DNA of 64,000 nucleotides from Beroe forskalii (GCA_011033025.1 WFMF01000106.1:186001-250000), one strand, 5' to 3'; shown: positions 33,801-45,690, counted from the stretch's first letter. Numbers and translations are program-made. The notes: generated by a model not told the origin, from the letters alone.

Positions 33801-36800
33801 GGCTCCCTGAGCCACCTATCTAACTGTCTTCTAACACGTTTTCTAAACTCACCTCACGCACGATTAAGGAGGTTCAACAACAACAATGCACAATGACGAT
33901 ACCTTAAGCCACTTTTATAGAATAAGCCTTTCTTCCGAAATCATCCACTTATACTGCCTCCCATCTTCTCGAAATGCCACTCGTCATCAAAACACCATTT
34001 AAACCCCTCATAATGACGTAATTCGCGACTCTCATCCACCTTTTGATCATACAAACTCTATGCTCCTGCCTTTCCTCAACCCTCTCACACAACATGTGTC
34101 TTGTGGAATTGTCACTTTATTTATCTTGGGGCTGAAACTCCCAGATTAGGCACGCCTGGTACGTTTGAAACTCCTGAGTACTTACGTATGAAACCCTTGT
34201 GTACTTACGTGTGAAACTCCTCTGTTTGCACCAAACTTCTTTGTTTGTATGGAAATCCTTTGCTTTGTATGAAACTCCCGGGTGCAGTGTGCTTTTGTGT
34301 CATGTCATTTCCAGCTCTCACCTCACGCTAAGTATCAACATATTTTGTTCCATTGTAATTTGTTGTGTAACCCATGGTAACTCGAGCCATTTTATTAAAT
34401 TACACAAAATAAAGAGTACGCTTCGCCCGCAGGATGAAAGCGAATATGCCATATGTTAGAGTCTGGATTTAGCAGCGTTGCCATAGCAACCACGAGTAAT
34501 TCTTTACCACAGCAACACAGTACATTGGCCATCGGGTTTTAAAGGAATAAAATGTATAAAATGTCCTAATGCTCTTCACTTATCATAATATGGATAATAA
34601 GCTGTTGGCTTAGAACACACACAAGGACATCAATTATGCCCTTAAAGTTGCAAGAAAGCAAACTCAAGGGCAGATTCAGTGAGCTAAGTTAACTATAAGG
34701 TATTTCACTCAATCAATCTAACAGTTCATTTGCGACCAAGGACTCAGGACATGCATATTTGGCTAATAATATATACTTCACCATGATAATGGTTTCTCAG
34801 AGGGTTATGGTTTCAGAGGAGTAAGATAGGTAATTGTTACTGTTGGTAGTCTTGGTAAACTTTGCGTAAAACGGCACACTATCGTTACCTACGTACATCA
34901 ACGGCTGATGTCTTTTGTTCCCATTCCGTTATTGAAAAACGGTGATCATGTTCCCAAGGAGAGGTAGTGTCAAGCAGGGATGATGTCAAGGGAATGATAT
35001 TGTCAACGAGTGACTGATGCCAAAGGAGGGATGATTTCAAGGAAGGACAGGTGTCAAGCAGAGACTGGTGTCAAGTAGGGACTGGTGTCAAGCAGGGACT
35101 GGTGTCAAGCAGTGACAGGTGTCAAGCAGGGACTGGTGTCAAGCATGGACTGGTGTCAAGTAGTGACTGGTGACAAGCAGGGACTGGTGTCAAGCAGGGA
35201 CTGGTGTCAAGCAGAGACTGGTGTCAAGCAGGGACTGGTGTCAAGCAGTGACTGGTGTCAAGCAGGGACTGGTGTCAAGCAGGGACTGGTGTCAAGCAGT
35301 GACTGGTGTCAAGCAGGGACTGGTGTCAAGCAGGGACTGGTGTCAAGCAGTGACTGGTGTCAAAGGGAGCTGGTGTAAAGGAAGCTGGTGTCAAGGTTGA
35401 ACTGTTTTCAAGGATGAGCTGTGGTTATTTAAGTTGTACGAAGGCTGCCAACTGTTTCCCATCAGGACATGAGAATACTGAAACAATAATTAGGTAATGC
35501 TTACCAAGTTTTGATTAAGCTATTAGGTTATTAATACGCATTAATACATGTAACACGCAGTCGTGTATCTGCCCCGAAATGACCATGAAATAAATATGCA
35601 GTGCTACTGCACTCCAACATACGGTATATTTACGTAAAAGTGGCTCATCACTAGCACAATCCGAAGTTGCATGACGATCAACGTATTATACAACTGCGCC
35701 TTGTGCCAAGCAATGTGCTGTGTATAAGATCATATGCAGAGCTGGTGTAATCTCGAAGACGACAGTACAGGTGTTTGCAGCAATGTGCTTATCTGTGCTG
35801 TCTCTCCCTCAATGGTCATTGAGAGATACCGGATATATACTATTCGTGATAAAAACTACTCTCCAGTAAGCAAATTTCATGGCGAATATCTGAACTGTAG
35901 TGGTATTGGATCAATGCTGAAAACGCTCGGATTTTACGGCGCGCGCTGTTATTAAAGTCTTTATTTATATGACAAAATCAAAATCAACACTCTTTAGTTA
36001 AAGCCGCGCGCGCATGTGGAAGCGGGTTTGTTTGGATTTTTGTCAAATTTCGGTACGTCTCCCATATAAACGGGAGCCTTCATAACCTGTGACAATGACG
36101 TCACTCAGAAAAATATAATTAAGCGCACCTAGCGCTTTAAGGACTCGGGTTAGGGTCAGGATTTGTTAGGGTTAGGATTAAGGTTAGGGTTTTGGTTAGG
36201 GCTATTGTTAGGTTTAGAATACAGAAAAATTGACGTTTAGATCTGTGACGTCACTCAGAGCCGTTTATATGGGAGAGATACCCGAATTTCTCTATCATAT
36301 GACGCTAAAAATCTAAACATAGAATCTGATGATAATTATCACATGATTTCAAAAGGATTTTGATGAAAATATTTCTCGTGTCACTTAAACGTTTATGCTT
36401 CTTTCTATCTCGTGAGCCATGACTAAAAAAATATACTCCTTAGCAAAGACTTCTCTGATTTTCATCGAATTTCTCTGATAATACCAAGGATAACCAATAC
36501 AATATCAGGTATCTTGTAGATTAACAAGACCATGATTTCAGAAATACTTTGTGTCCGGGTACACTGGCTTCGTGCCCCGTTCCAGAGAGTTGTTGGCTAA
36601 GAGCTACCCAGTGCTGACGAATGAGGCCCTAAACATGCACCAGGAGGATAGAGTGAGTGTTACCACTCAGGGTGGGGCTACCAATGGTGTTACATTTGCG
36701 ATATTACGATAAGTTAGAAAGTCAGAGTCGGAAATTGAAGCCTTACATTCGTTGGTTCCATCGTATCGAATGAAAATATTGATTTATTAAAGTTAAATTA

Positions 36801-37729
36801 GAATCTGGCCTAACACCCACTAGTGAAATTGCCTAATGTCTTATTCATTAGAACACATAAATTCCCAATCGCTCAGACAGGAATCAAATCTGATATACTG
36901 AATTTTACCCTCATTCATTAGATTCAATATTGTATCCATCAAATCCGCTGGACATTTCCGCTGCTCAAACTTCAAAGGCGCCATCTGAATGGATCCAATG
37001 AACTCAATCACTAAATGAATGAGTGGATGGACATGATTTAGTAAATTTTGTTCAATGGATTCATCTTTACCATGTTTAGCATTGCCCAACAGATCCTATA
37101 ATCGCGTATTTCAGGACAAATCACTGGGCCTGAGTCCACCTAGTGGGGGCAGGCCGACGGGTCGGGCTAGGACTTGTCACAACACCATCTACAGCAAGCA
37201 GTCAGGCCTCATTCCCAACTATACAGGTCACGTGCCTGGTAAGTACCAATTGCAGGAACATTATCTGTAGGGAACTGTTCACATATTCTTACACTTTAGC
37301 CGATTTCAACCCCCCCTCATCCGTATTAATTTATTTTTTACAATTTTGTGTTGCGTAATCATTGGAAAACCTCCTCCTCCCTCGATGATTGCATTATGTA
37401 GGTAATTCCCAATATTGCGTGAATGATGAATGAATAAGATTCGTACAATTTCCCAGTCAAATCATTCACTGTGGAGCAAAAGTGGCGATGTTTTTTATAT
37501 TAGCACGGCCCCATACGATGTAACAATAAATTTTCTGCTTGATTCAAACCTAAGCCTTAATCATACCCATATTCCCATAATCCCTCACTACTCTGATCTA
37601 TTTTGGGCACTGTATGATTCATGAACTGTAAAGTTAAAGTTATTCCGTAAATTATTTTCAGAGTTTAAGTTCAAGTACGGACGGACATACGGAGATACGA
37701 CTGTAGATGCCCTAAGCAACATTCGATAA
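30864..37729 (+). CDS. CIMIP2B: CIMIP2B/FAM166B-like ciliary microtubule inner protein, eight exons
   Basis: The CIMIP2 family lies inside the microtubules of motile-cilium axonemes. Exons: 30864-30910, 31110-31209, 31495-31594, 32647-32765, 33049-33165, 36542-36652, 37115-37238, 37662-37729, about 261 residues (human 275). Four family repeats appear in order: LPGYLGYVPQFKFRIGDTYG, MIPGYTGFVPKGQHYFG, VSGYTGFVPRSRELLAKSYP followed by VLTNEAL, and LIPNYTGHVP joined across a splice to EFKFKYGRTYGDTT. The third repeat with VLTNEAL and the fourth closely match human FAM166B. Exon 3 could start at 31473, but only 31495 keeps phase with exon 2 (AAG|GTTAGC). Donors at exons 2, 4 and 5 are weak (GTTAG-). 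Exon 5 has duplicated splice borders. Intron 5 holds an 18 bp minisatellite and a MITE. Confidence 0.88.
32981..33347 (+). repeat. Duplicated exon borders around CIMIP2B exon 5
   Basis: The acceptor region CCACCTTATCTTCAG|ATGGT occurs at about 32982-33001 and again, as the acceptor used here, at about 33034-33053. Downstream, the last 39 bases of the exon with the donor (CATGATGAG|GTTAG) occur three times, ending at 33165, 33252 and 33347; the third is followed by GTTAT. The copies are separated by arrays of GTTACCATGGTAAC-like palindromes. Only one acceptor and one donor are needed for the protein frame. Confidence 0.8.
33348..35030. other. CIMIP2B intron 5, first part, no feature
   Basis: Intronic DNA with no supported exon. 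Around 34150-34290 the phrase GTATGAAACTCC recurs irregularly, a weak degenerate repeat. Confidence 0.4.
35031..35395 (+). repeat. 18 bp minisatellite (GACTGGTGTCAAGCAGGG)
   Basis: About 18 tandem units with few changes (GTGACTGGTGTCAAGCA also appears). Because 18 is a multiple of three, two frames stay open and spell DWCQAVTGVKQGLVSS-like repeats, but there is no gene context beyond lying in CIMIP2B intron 5. Units decay on both sides. Confidence 0.85.
36052..36282 (-). mobile_element. MITE copy B, 8 bp target duplication (7/8)
   Basis: Same family as 10367-10615 but in the opposite orientation. The left flank CAAATTTC and right flank CGAATTTC are the target duplication. The ends GGTACGTCTCCCATATAAAC and the complement of GGTATCTCTCCCATATAAAC are present, as are the inner TGACGTCA motifs and GGGTTAGGGTCAGG-like telomere-type core. 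It lies in CIMIP2B intron 5. Confidence 0.87.
37265..37410. repeat. Diverged TTACGTAAT-type MITE in CIMIP2B intron 7
   Basis: It starts AGGGAACTGTTCACATATT and ends ATTGCATTATGTAGGTAATTCCC, with CCCCCC and CCTCCTCCTCCC cores. This is the same plan as the units at 1894-2235 and 12190-12553, but more diverged. Confidence 0.5.
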
Positions 37730-38135
37730 TTGGATTTGCAAATTTTCATTACTGTGCAATAAACGACGAGAACTTTGTAAAAATAGCTCATAAATCGAGT
37801 AGCTACTTACCTCTAGAATGGAAGTTTGGGCTGGGTCTCACGAATTTGCAGAAGTGTTTAAAATTGACTTTTGGAAAGTTTTAGCATAAGTAGGAGTAAC
37901 AAATGTTTTACGATTGTTTGTCATTCGTGATTTTTGAACCCTTTTTGCGGGCTGCATAAGGTTAAAGTCTTTGGTATCCTAACGGAAAATGATTATGAAT
38001 AATCTTTGATATTTTTTTATCTTAGCTCCGCGTTCCATACACTTCCGTATAAATTCGCCGTCCACTGCTACTGGGTTTTTCAAAGGGCACAATGAGATAA
38101 TTATGTAAATACTTAATGCTTAATTTTGTCTTCAT
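37730..38135. other. Downstream of CIMIP2B, nothing recognised
   Basis: The stop codon at 37727-37729 is followed by AT-rich DNA. AATAAA appears at 37758 (GCAATAAACG) and may serve as the poly(A) signal. No other feature is supported. Confidence 0.4.
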
Positions 38136-38345
38136 CGGGACCTTTTTATAGTGTAGAGAACTGATCATATTTTAAGCTAAACGATAATTCACTGTTTATG
38201 TAATTAGCTATCGGTATTGATACTCTTGGCGTTTCGATCTTTATGCCATCCTTGGGAGATTGCGTGCAAATGTGCTTTACTGTGTGAAGCACATTTGCGC
38301 GCAATCTCGCAGCACAAAAGACACTCCACAAAAAAGGACCCTACC
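38136..38345. repeat. Inverted-end element with GGGACCTTTTT ends
   Basis: The left end GGGACCTTTTTATAGTGTAG and the right end CACAAAAAAGGACCCTA are roughly inverted. Inside is a hairpin, GCGTGCAAATGTGCTT paired with AAGCACATTTGCGCGC. Probably a small non-autonomous DNA element. Confidence 0.5.
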
Positions 38346-38780
38346 GCGGCGTAATTTTAATACACTGCACGCCAAGACACCACAGTAAGCCATGCCATCT
38401 TCCAATAATCGATTAGTATAGTACGTCTAACGTTACAATTTATACAAATTTATACGCTTGGTAATGAATTTAATACTTAAATGTTGACACGAATCACGAT
38501 CAGCGATCTTGATTTGCGATTCCTTCAAATATTACTGATCTAGCTTGCGCAGCATTAAAAGTTAAATTTTGTACATTGTAGTTCAATGTTCAATACTTTA
38601 ACTCTATGGCAATATGGCATGTATAGTTTTGTTTACAATAACTACTACTAATATAGTCATCAATATTCAATAAAACGAAAAAACGCGGTCTTTACTCTTA
38701 ATAAGTAAATTTTAGTCAATTATTGATTAGACAATGTTCTGCACTGGGGAAGCGTTGTCTGACGCGGATATTCCTGTATG

Positions 38781-38982
38781 GCTTGCTAAACACGTATAAT
38801 ATCCTGTTTGGCTCGTGCGGCGCGTACACACACCTATGCGGCTATGCAGGCTAAGAACTGTATGGCTCTTCCTAAACCCGCATAGATGTGTGTACGCGCC
38901 GCGCGCTTAACTTCCCTGTTCTGAGGCAGTGTGCCGTGCAACGCAAGCAAGGGTATACGTAGTCGTACTGCGTTTAGCAAGC
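38781..38982. mobile_element. GC-rich MITE with TTGCTAAACACGTATA ends, copy 2
   Basis: GCTTGCTAAACACGTATAAT on the left is mirrored by CGTTTAGCAAGC on the right. The core shares CCTAAACCCGCATAG and GTGTGTACGCGC with the copy at 27575-27831. Further GCGC-rich fragments of the family continue to about 39030 and at 39500-39630. Confidence 0.6.
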
Positions 38983-39160
38983 ATGGCTCGCGCGCGGCGT
39001 GAACACCTATGCGGGCTAAGGAAACGTCGGTAGACCCGTTTACCATTATTTCAAATCGTTGCGGGCTCGCAACGCCTAGGCCTCAATCAATAGCCTTTTA
39101 TTTGTTTTGACAAGGGAAGCGCGCTGCGTTGTCGTGTCAATCGTTGATAGACCCTTCCGA

Positions 39161-39411
39161 GGTATCTCTCCCATGTAAACGGGGTTGAGTGACGTCACAG
39201 ATCTAAAGGTCAATTTTTCTGTATCCTAAACCTAACAGTGACCCTAACCAAAACCCTAACCTTAATCCTTACCCTAAACCTAACAAATCCTGACCCTAAC
39301 CAAAACCCTAACCTTATCCTTTAAAGCGCTAGATGCGCTTAATTATATTTTCTGAGTGACGTCATTGTCATAGATAATGAAGGCTCGGCCCGTTTACATG
39401 GGAGACGTACC
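39161..39411 (+). mobile_element. MITE copy C, perfect 8 bp target duplication
   Basis: Flanked on both sides by CCTTCCGA (39153-39160 and 39412-39419). The ends are GGTATCTCTCCCATGTAAAC and the complement of GGTACGTCTCCCATGTAAAC. The core contains ACCCTAACCAAAACCCTAAC-like telomere-type hexamers and AAAGCGCTAGATGCGCTTAA, with TGACGTCA near each end. Confidence 0.92.
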
Positions 39412-39719
39412 CCTTCCGAGCGGCGCGCCACTCAGTCAGCTGACGCAAGCCGCTGCGTGGCTTACGTCAGCGGGTTAGACATCGTCTGATAACGCGCTGC
39501 GCTGTGCGCAACGTTCCTAAAAACCCGCATAGGTGTGTGTACGCGCGCGGCGCTTCCCGGCCCGGCCCCACGGGACAGCGTAGCCAGACGTTGTCTGCGA
39601 GTTGGGGCGCGCGCGCTTCGCGCGCGCGAGGGGGCCAGGCAACGCCTGGCAAGTAATATGCTATTAATGGCTGCATGTTGGATGATTGGATCACAGATTA
39701 CACCATGGGGTAGTTATTG

Positions 39720-39967
39720 GGTATGTCTCCCATGTAAACGGGGCTGAGTGACGTCACAGATCTAAACGTCAATTTTTCTGTATCCTAAACCTAATCATGA
39801 CCCTAACCAAAACCCTAACCTTAATCCTTACCCTAAAGGTAACAAATCCTGACCCTAATCCCGACCCTAACCCTAACCCTTAAAGCGCTAGATGCGCTTA
39901 ATTATATTTTCTGAGTGACGTCATTGTCATAGATAAAGAAGGCTCCCGTTAACATGGGAGACTAGCC
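39720..39967 (+). mobile_element. MITE copy D, perfect 8 bp target duplication
   Basis: Flanked by AGTTATTG on both sides (39712-39719 and 39968-39975). The ends are GGTATGTCTCCCATGTAAAC and the complement of GGCTAGTCTCCCATGTTAAC. It resembles copy C more than A or B (ATGTAAACGGGG, GCTAGATGCGC), so C and D form a subfamily only 300 bp apart. Confidence 0.92.
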
Positions 39968-39975
39968 AGTTATTG

Positions 39976-42400
39976 ACCACTTAGTCTGAATTACTTGGGA
40001 ATTAGCATTTATTGGTCCCAACTCCCAGTACTGTTCTCAGGATAGCAAGACAACAACTAACCATGAATCATGATCTTATCTCATCCGCAATAATTTAAGT
40101 TTTTTTGTAAGATCTCTTTAAAATTTGATAAAGAACGAATAAAAAAACCCATAATGATAAATAACCATAATGATCAAAGAACTGAATAAAATAACAATAA
40201 TGATCAAAGAACTGAATATAAAATTACAATAATGATCAAAGAACTGAATATGAAATAACAATAATGGATAACATCTGCGATCATTCTAAGAGCAAATTTT
40301 TGAATGTTGTCGCAAGTTCGATCTCCTTTCTTGTAACCAATGGAATAGCTTCTCCTGATGATGATCTTAACAAAATTACTTTCTCGGTCATGATTCATGA
40401 AAATTCATAATTCTTTTCTTTCTTGCTGGGTGATTGGTACACCAACGAGGTCAGTGTTTTGAGGATCAATACTGCCCACTAAATTTCCAACATACGCAAT
40501 ACTGCATTACTATTATAAATTCTTCATGTGATAATATTGATATTAATTTATACAACTCAATAATATATTATGATTTATACTTTTAATCAATCGGTTAGGA
40601 GCATGTTCTGTATCTTTTCCGAGTGTCATTTTCCTTTCCCATGATGCTTGACTGCGATCTTGTCTGGGTCCTTAGAGCAGTAGACGAGCTTCTTTCAACG
40701 TTTTATAGCCTCTACTGATTAAGTACCATGTTCTTTAAACCTCGCCATATTATGTGGTTTCAATCCTCTGTAGTTCAAGAAATATTTTAAAACTTGTAAA
40801 CTTGAGAATTTGACAAGAATTTTCAAATGCTGAATGACCTTGTGCTTGCGCGTGTCAGCAGATTAGAGCATTACTGCTTCACTATTATCTAACATTATAA
40901 AGTGTGACTGGCTCAGTGGGGTGTCGTACTACCCGAATTCCAAGATATTTCCAGTAGCCATTTTGAGTTAAATCCAATATTATTCATCTTTAATGTTCAG
41001 CTCAGTTTAGGTTCTGTAACTATCAATTTATTAATATGTGAGTGACCTCAAGTGATAATGTATTAATCATCATTGCTTTTTGTTCACTTGCACTCTGAAA
41101 ACAGCATGTTGTACTTTCCATTCTTTTCCAATTATCTGGGACATATCATGTCAAAATGGTAAGTATATCATTTCAAACTACTTTCAAACTACCGGCTTTT
41201 TCGTTGCATTTTTCCCCGTTTTTTAATTATTTTTTATTTACCGGCTTTTTTGTTGCATTTGCTAAAGGTCTGCCTTGTATTGTGCCCTTTGTAATATCTA
41301 GCTTAGAAACAAATGATAAAGGAGGCTTATTTTAAAAAGGCCTTACGAATATTCAAAATTCGGTTTAGATGTCAATAGGCTTAATAAACAGTGCAGCGTG
41401 TTACTACCTATTACTTTTATACTTTAATTAATGATAGCAGTTGAACATGCCAAATCTTGACGTGTTCCCGCCCTTGACCATTGGTGATTGTGAAGTATAT
41501 GACCAGAGTCTCTTGTCTAAGTGGATTCACCTACATGATGTATTGCTATCCCACAATGTCCATGTCTTCTTCTGTCAATCCATTATTTGTTTCCTATCCT
41601 GTGTTTATATCATAAATTGGAATCTGTCTCGCTCTCTCTCTGCTGTACTCAAACTCGTGCTGATGTAATAAACAAAATAAATAAATATCATTTTATTATC
41701 AATTATAAGTAAGAATCAAATTTTCATATCGCCCATCCCCATTCTAGAACCTGTAGTGATGTTAGTGCAACCTGATTTTTGAAGGACGTCATGTTAGTAT
41801 GGTTACAGTGTCGTCGCACATACAGCCAAATTTATATACATAGTCAAATATCCACTCGGCAAGTTTAAATTATTGCCTACACCAAGAGGCATATACATCG
41901 CAACATTCCTACATGTTTCTACTCTTCTCTAAAATGGGCAGGTACTTGGCTGCTAATTACCAGCCACCACCGAGCTCTATTCAAGTTCTCAAGTATTCCG
42001 AGAAGTAACCTTGCATATCGATGGGAATTGAGAATATGCAAGCCTTTTGATTGCATTATGAAACAGGTCAGAGCATAGCGTGGAGAAGAACAGGACACCC
42101 GCTCTCTCTAAATAGTGCCAATTCGATTATCTACCTCCCCACTTCACTGTTGGACTGACATGAAAATGACTAACATGTTTTTGCAACGCAACATACAATA
42201 ATACAGTGGGTTGCCTAGATCTGGGCAACCTGACATACAAATACGAACGGGGTTGCCTGTTTCCGTAACTTGAGCTCCCTAGGAGAGGCGGAGCAATACT
42301 GCAATAGCATTTGTAAACGGTGATGAACAGTGTCCACTGGCGACTGGTCTTTGTATAAAAACGGAACTGTTGATATGGTGTGTAGAATAGGGATTTCTTC
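39976..42400. other. AT-rich DNA, no gene supported
   Basis: 40130-40270 contains a degenerate repeat around AATAATGATCAAAGAACTGAA. 41190-41250 repeats ACCGGCTTTTT(C/T)GTTGCATTT. No exon, RNA gene or mobile element is supported in the rest. Confidence 0.4.
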
Positions 42401-42405
42401 GTCAA

Positions 42406-42657
42406 TTTAATCAGAAATAGGACAAGTAGAGTGGTTACAAACATCTTCAATTGTAACAATTAAAACGTCGTGTTCTTGTGATATTTCAATGAATATATTG
42501 TGATATTTCAATGAATGTATGTTCGAACCAATAAACTTCTCAGAATGTATGACTATGATGAATGATATATTCATTGAAATATCACAAGAACACGACGTTT
42601 TAATTGTTACAATTGAAGATGTTCGTAACCACTCTACTCGTCCTATTTCTGATTAAA
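42406..42657. repeat. Long inverted repeat, arms about 90 bp, carrying a signal-like peptide frame
   Basis: The left arm (from TTTAATCAGAAATAGGAC) and right arm (ending GTCCTATTTCTGATTAAA, with one difference) are nearly identical complements. They contain GTTACAATTGAAGATGTT and AACACGACGTTTTAATTG. Each arm, read outward, encodes MFVTTLLVLFLIK, which looks like a hydrophobic signal segment. The minus-strand frame continues for 99 further codons; the plus-strand one stops soon after. Confidence 0.7.
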
Positions 42658-45354
42658 ATGAACTGTTGATACTTTACTAATTATTTTCACAGTTTCACTT
42701 CTGTCCATGTTCGTTGTCAACTGTCAATCAGGTCACATGTTAGTAATTTTGTCCTTTTAATACCCTTGATGTTAGTCCAATATGTTGCGTAGGTTGCCTT
42801 GGTTTTTGAATGGGGTCGCCCATCCTCAAAACATAATAAGAGGGAGCATCTTCAGTGAGTACTGCTGCTGAACCTGTCGTTATAGTTGCCTACCATATCT
42901 GAGCTATATAATAACAAGTAATCGAATGTTATTATATCCTGAGAGGCTTTCTTGAGTTCTATCTTCCGTTCAGAAGATGAAGATGGAGAATGATAGCTTC
43001 TTATTATGAACTACCCATCTAACTAAGGGGTGTACTGTACGTGTAGGGCTGCACAGTTCCCTGAAATACGTAAATAAACTTCTTTTTTATTAATTACCTG
43101 GATCTTATTGGATAAAAAATGTTCCATAACTCACCCCTCCGAGTTCCTTTTGGAGCGCTGCTCTTCTGTTACAAGCTTCAGACCTGAAGTGACGATTGTG
43201 TGAAAAGTAATAGAGTTTATAGACCAGATTTGATGGATCAATGGAATGAAATGACGCCCTGAATGGTAAATACGGTGCAATTAATGAATGTTATAACATA
43301 GCTTAAGTCAATTGGCTGCAGTTCAATGCGCCAACTCTTGACTTGTTACAAAGTTTCGATAGTTTCCTACAACTTCATAAACGACAAACAAACAAAAAAC
43401 TTCTTGACTCATAAGTTCTTGTCTTTCTCGATGAAAGTTTTATTTTCGAGAGTTCTGAGAGCTCCTTTCGGGAGTGTGAAATGGTTGTCAAGAAACTTCA
43501 ATATTATTTCCTTTTATTTCTAACTTCTAATCGTTCTTTCTATCTACCTGGTGTGCTCTTGTAGAGTTTGCAGTTCAATACTTTATTACTTCAATGAATA
43601 AATATTCACAATTACGATCCATCTGCTGAATTTCACATAATTTTGTTTGATTTTCAGTATCTAAATCATTCTGTTCATGCCAACTTATGAATTGTTCATG
43701 CAGCAATTTATGCGAATTAATAAATTGATAATACAATGTCCAATGTAATAATCAATGAAAAGTACACATCAAAAATCCCAACAAATATGATAGATAGGTA
43801 TAACAAACGTAATAAATATTATAAAAGTTTTCTTATAAATTTCTTATTTAGTATTAAAAACAGTTCACTCTCCCATGTAGCTCTAGTAGGGCCTCCTTGG
43901 AATTATGGCCGTGAGCCGATGTCCAGTGCCAATGAGGTAACCTCCAGTAGGTATTGTATCTCCCCAATGGGAGTGGAGAGCACAGTGGTCTCCACTGGAG
44001 ACCACTGTGCTTGTCATGATATTAATCAAATTCGATGTAACAATTTAAAATTTGATATATATGTTCCATTTGAGTATTTTCATCACAACTGAATGATCGG
44101 ATCACTGTTGTGTCTTTTTCTTACTAGTACAACGTTTCAAGAAATTTAACTTTTGTTCGGTGACTTTGGGACGTCTCCTAACGCAAGAAACTTCCTGACC
44201 AATCCGAACGTACTTGGGCACTGAATGTTTCTTAAAGTTAACATGGCTGTTAGTATATGACAGACTTGACAGACTTAACGGAAATGTCAGGATAGGAGGT
44301 AGAGCTTTGAGATCTATTTAAATATGTGCCAGATGCAAAAACAACTTAGAATAAAGGGCGCCCCCAACGATTCCCAACATAATATGGAACAGCTGGATCC
44401 GGATACGGGCCAGGCTTGACTTGCTGATTACTTGAAATAGCCTTTGGTTGTTGCTAGGAAGAAGCGGAAAATAAATAGGAAACAAAAAGAAAAAAATAGA
44501 TGAAACGGAAAAAAGAAAAGAAACGGAAAAAAGAAATAGAAAAGCAACTGTAAAAGAAAAAAAAAAGAAAGAAAAAAGAAAGAAAATGGAAGAAAATAAA
44601 AGAAAGCAAAAGAATTTTTCCCTATTTCAATTTGTGAAAAGCAACTCCTCTCTATAATTGTGATTGTGAGATTAAACATTGGATCAAATAGGAATGAGAC
44701 TCAATAAAGCAATATCACGGCACGCCGCACTCATTGAAATAGTTCTTTTGTTATTTAATATACAAATTTAACTTTGTACCTAATCTAAATTACCGAGGTG
44801 GTTTTCTTTGGTATAAGTATCTTAGTACGTTCGTTCTTCAACATATTGAGTGTTATAATTTGTCGGATTTCCAAATGTTCCGTTGAGTTAATGCAATGGC
44901 ACCATAGGTAAAGTTTGTGACTATTCTCCCGATGTGTATCTTGTTATTTCAGTGCAACACAAGGTAACTGAAATAAAGAAATCCATAAAAACTAAATAAT
45001 AACCTTACTTCTTATTCCTTTATTCGTGCTGATCATATTATGTAACAAATATATTCAGGAACAGCACGTCCTCTTCTTCATTTTGGTGTGATTGAGTTGG
45101 TTCGTGCAGTCACAATGAAATTTAGATTTAATCGAGATTAATATATCATTTCTCATTTCCCATCAAAATTTGAAATACAGTTCATTTATGATACCGGTAT
45201 AGCACTATTGAAAATAAATAATACCTAGTAGCCGAGTACCATTGCATAGGCGATGTTTTTGGTCCAAGTTTCTTATTAGCATAATAGGGCATCCTACTTT
45301 GAGCTAAAGATCTTGAGGAGGAAGACCACTGGGTATCAGAAGTTATGTGAAATG
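42658..45354. other. AT-rich DNA, purine-rich tract, no gene supported
   Basis: 43975-44010 holds a short hairpin (CACAGTGGTCTCCACTGGAGACCACTGTG). 44455-44620 is an A/G-rich low-complexity tract. An open frame at 43736-44092 (plus) and a possible exon at 45240-45320 (minus) have no recognisable family. Confidence 0.35.
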
Positions 45355-45690
45355 TGTGTGACCTCACTTTCCTCATCCTCAATGAGGTTATCGACACAGT
45401 AATAGTTAGTGGGGGCAACTTCTGGCTGGAAAACATCAATTACTTTGTTATCGATCTTGTCTGCATCTTCATTTAGTGGTGTTTTAATAACATCATTTAT
45501 AAATCTTGTAGATGTGAATTTTGGAAATACGTTAGAGACTATATCATTAGTAATGTGGCATTGGGTTTTGATGTCAATTTGATTTTGATCAGTATCAGGA
45601 TCTTTGGATTGAAGTGGACCATCACCCAATTTTAGGAGCCATGACCTGAATTCATTTGGCTCAGCCCTTATGTTTTGGCTTTTTGGTGGA
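45355..45690 (-). mobile_element. Helitron (or PIF1-type) helicase fragment
   Basis: The minus-strand translation reads NIRAEPNEFRSWLLKLGDGP, matching the NMRA...EF..WLL.IGDG stretch of Helitron/PIF1 helicases. About 45 residues on comes FINDVIKTPLNEDADKIDNK and a YYCVDNLIEDEE segment, matching the ILTPKN...VDKIN...Y.S.D step. The N-terminal ATPase motifs and Rep domain are not seen, and no CTRR-type end was identified, so this is a truncated piece. A host PIF1-family fragment is the alternative. Confidence 0.75.

Noticed and set aside
35085-35400. Two overlapping repetitive frames (DWCQAVTGVKQGLVSS)
   Set aside because: By-product of an 18 bp minisatellite within a CIMIP2B intron; no start context, splice partners or family.
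39467-39747. Arg/Ala-rich frames on both strands near 39.5 kb
   Set aside because: They arise from the GCGC-rich repeat family and have no start or splice context.
44428-44679. Phe/Leu-rich and Lys-rich frames in the purine tract
   Set aside because: Low-complexity A/G DNA; composition alone explains the open frame.
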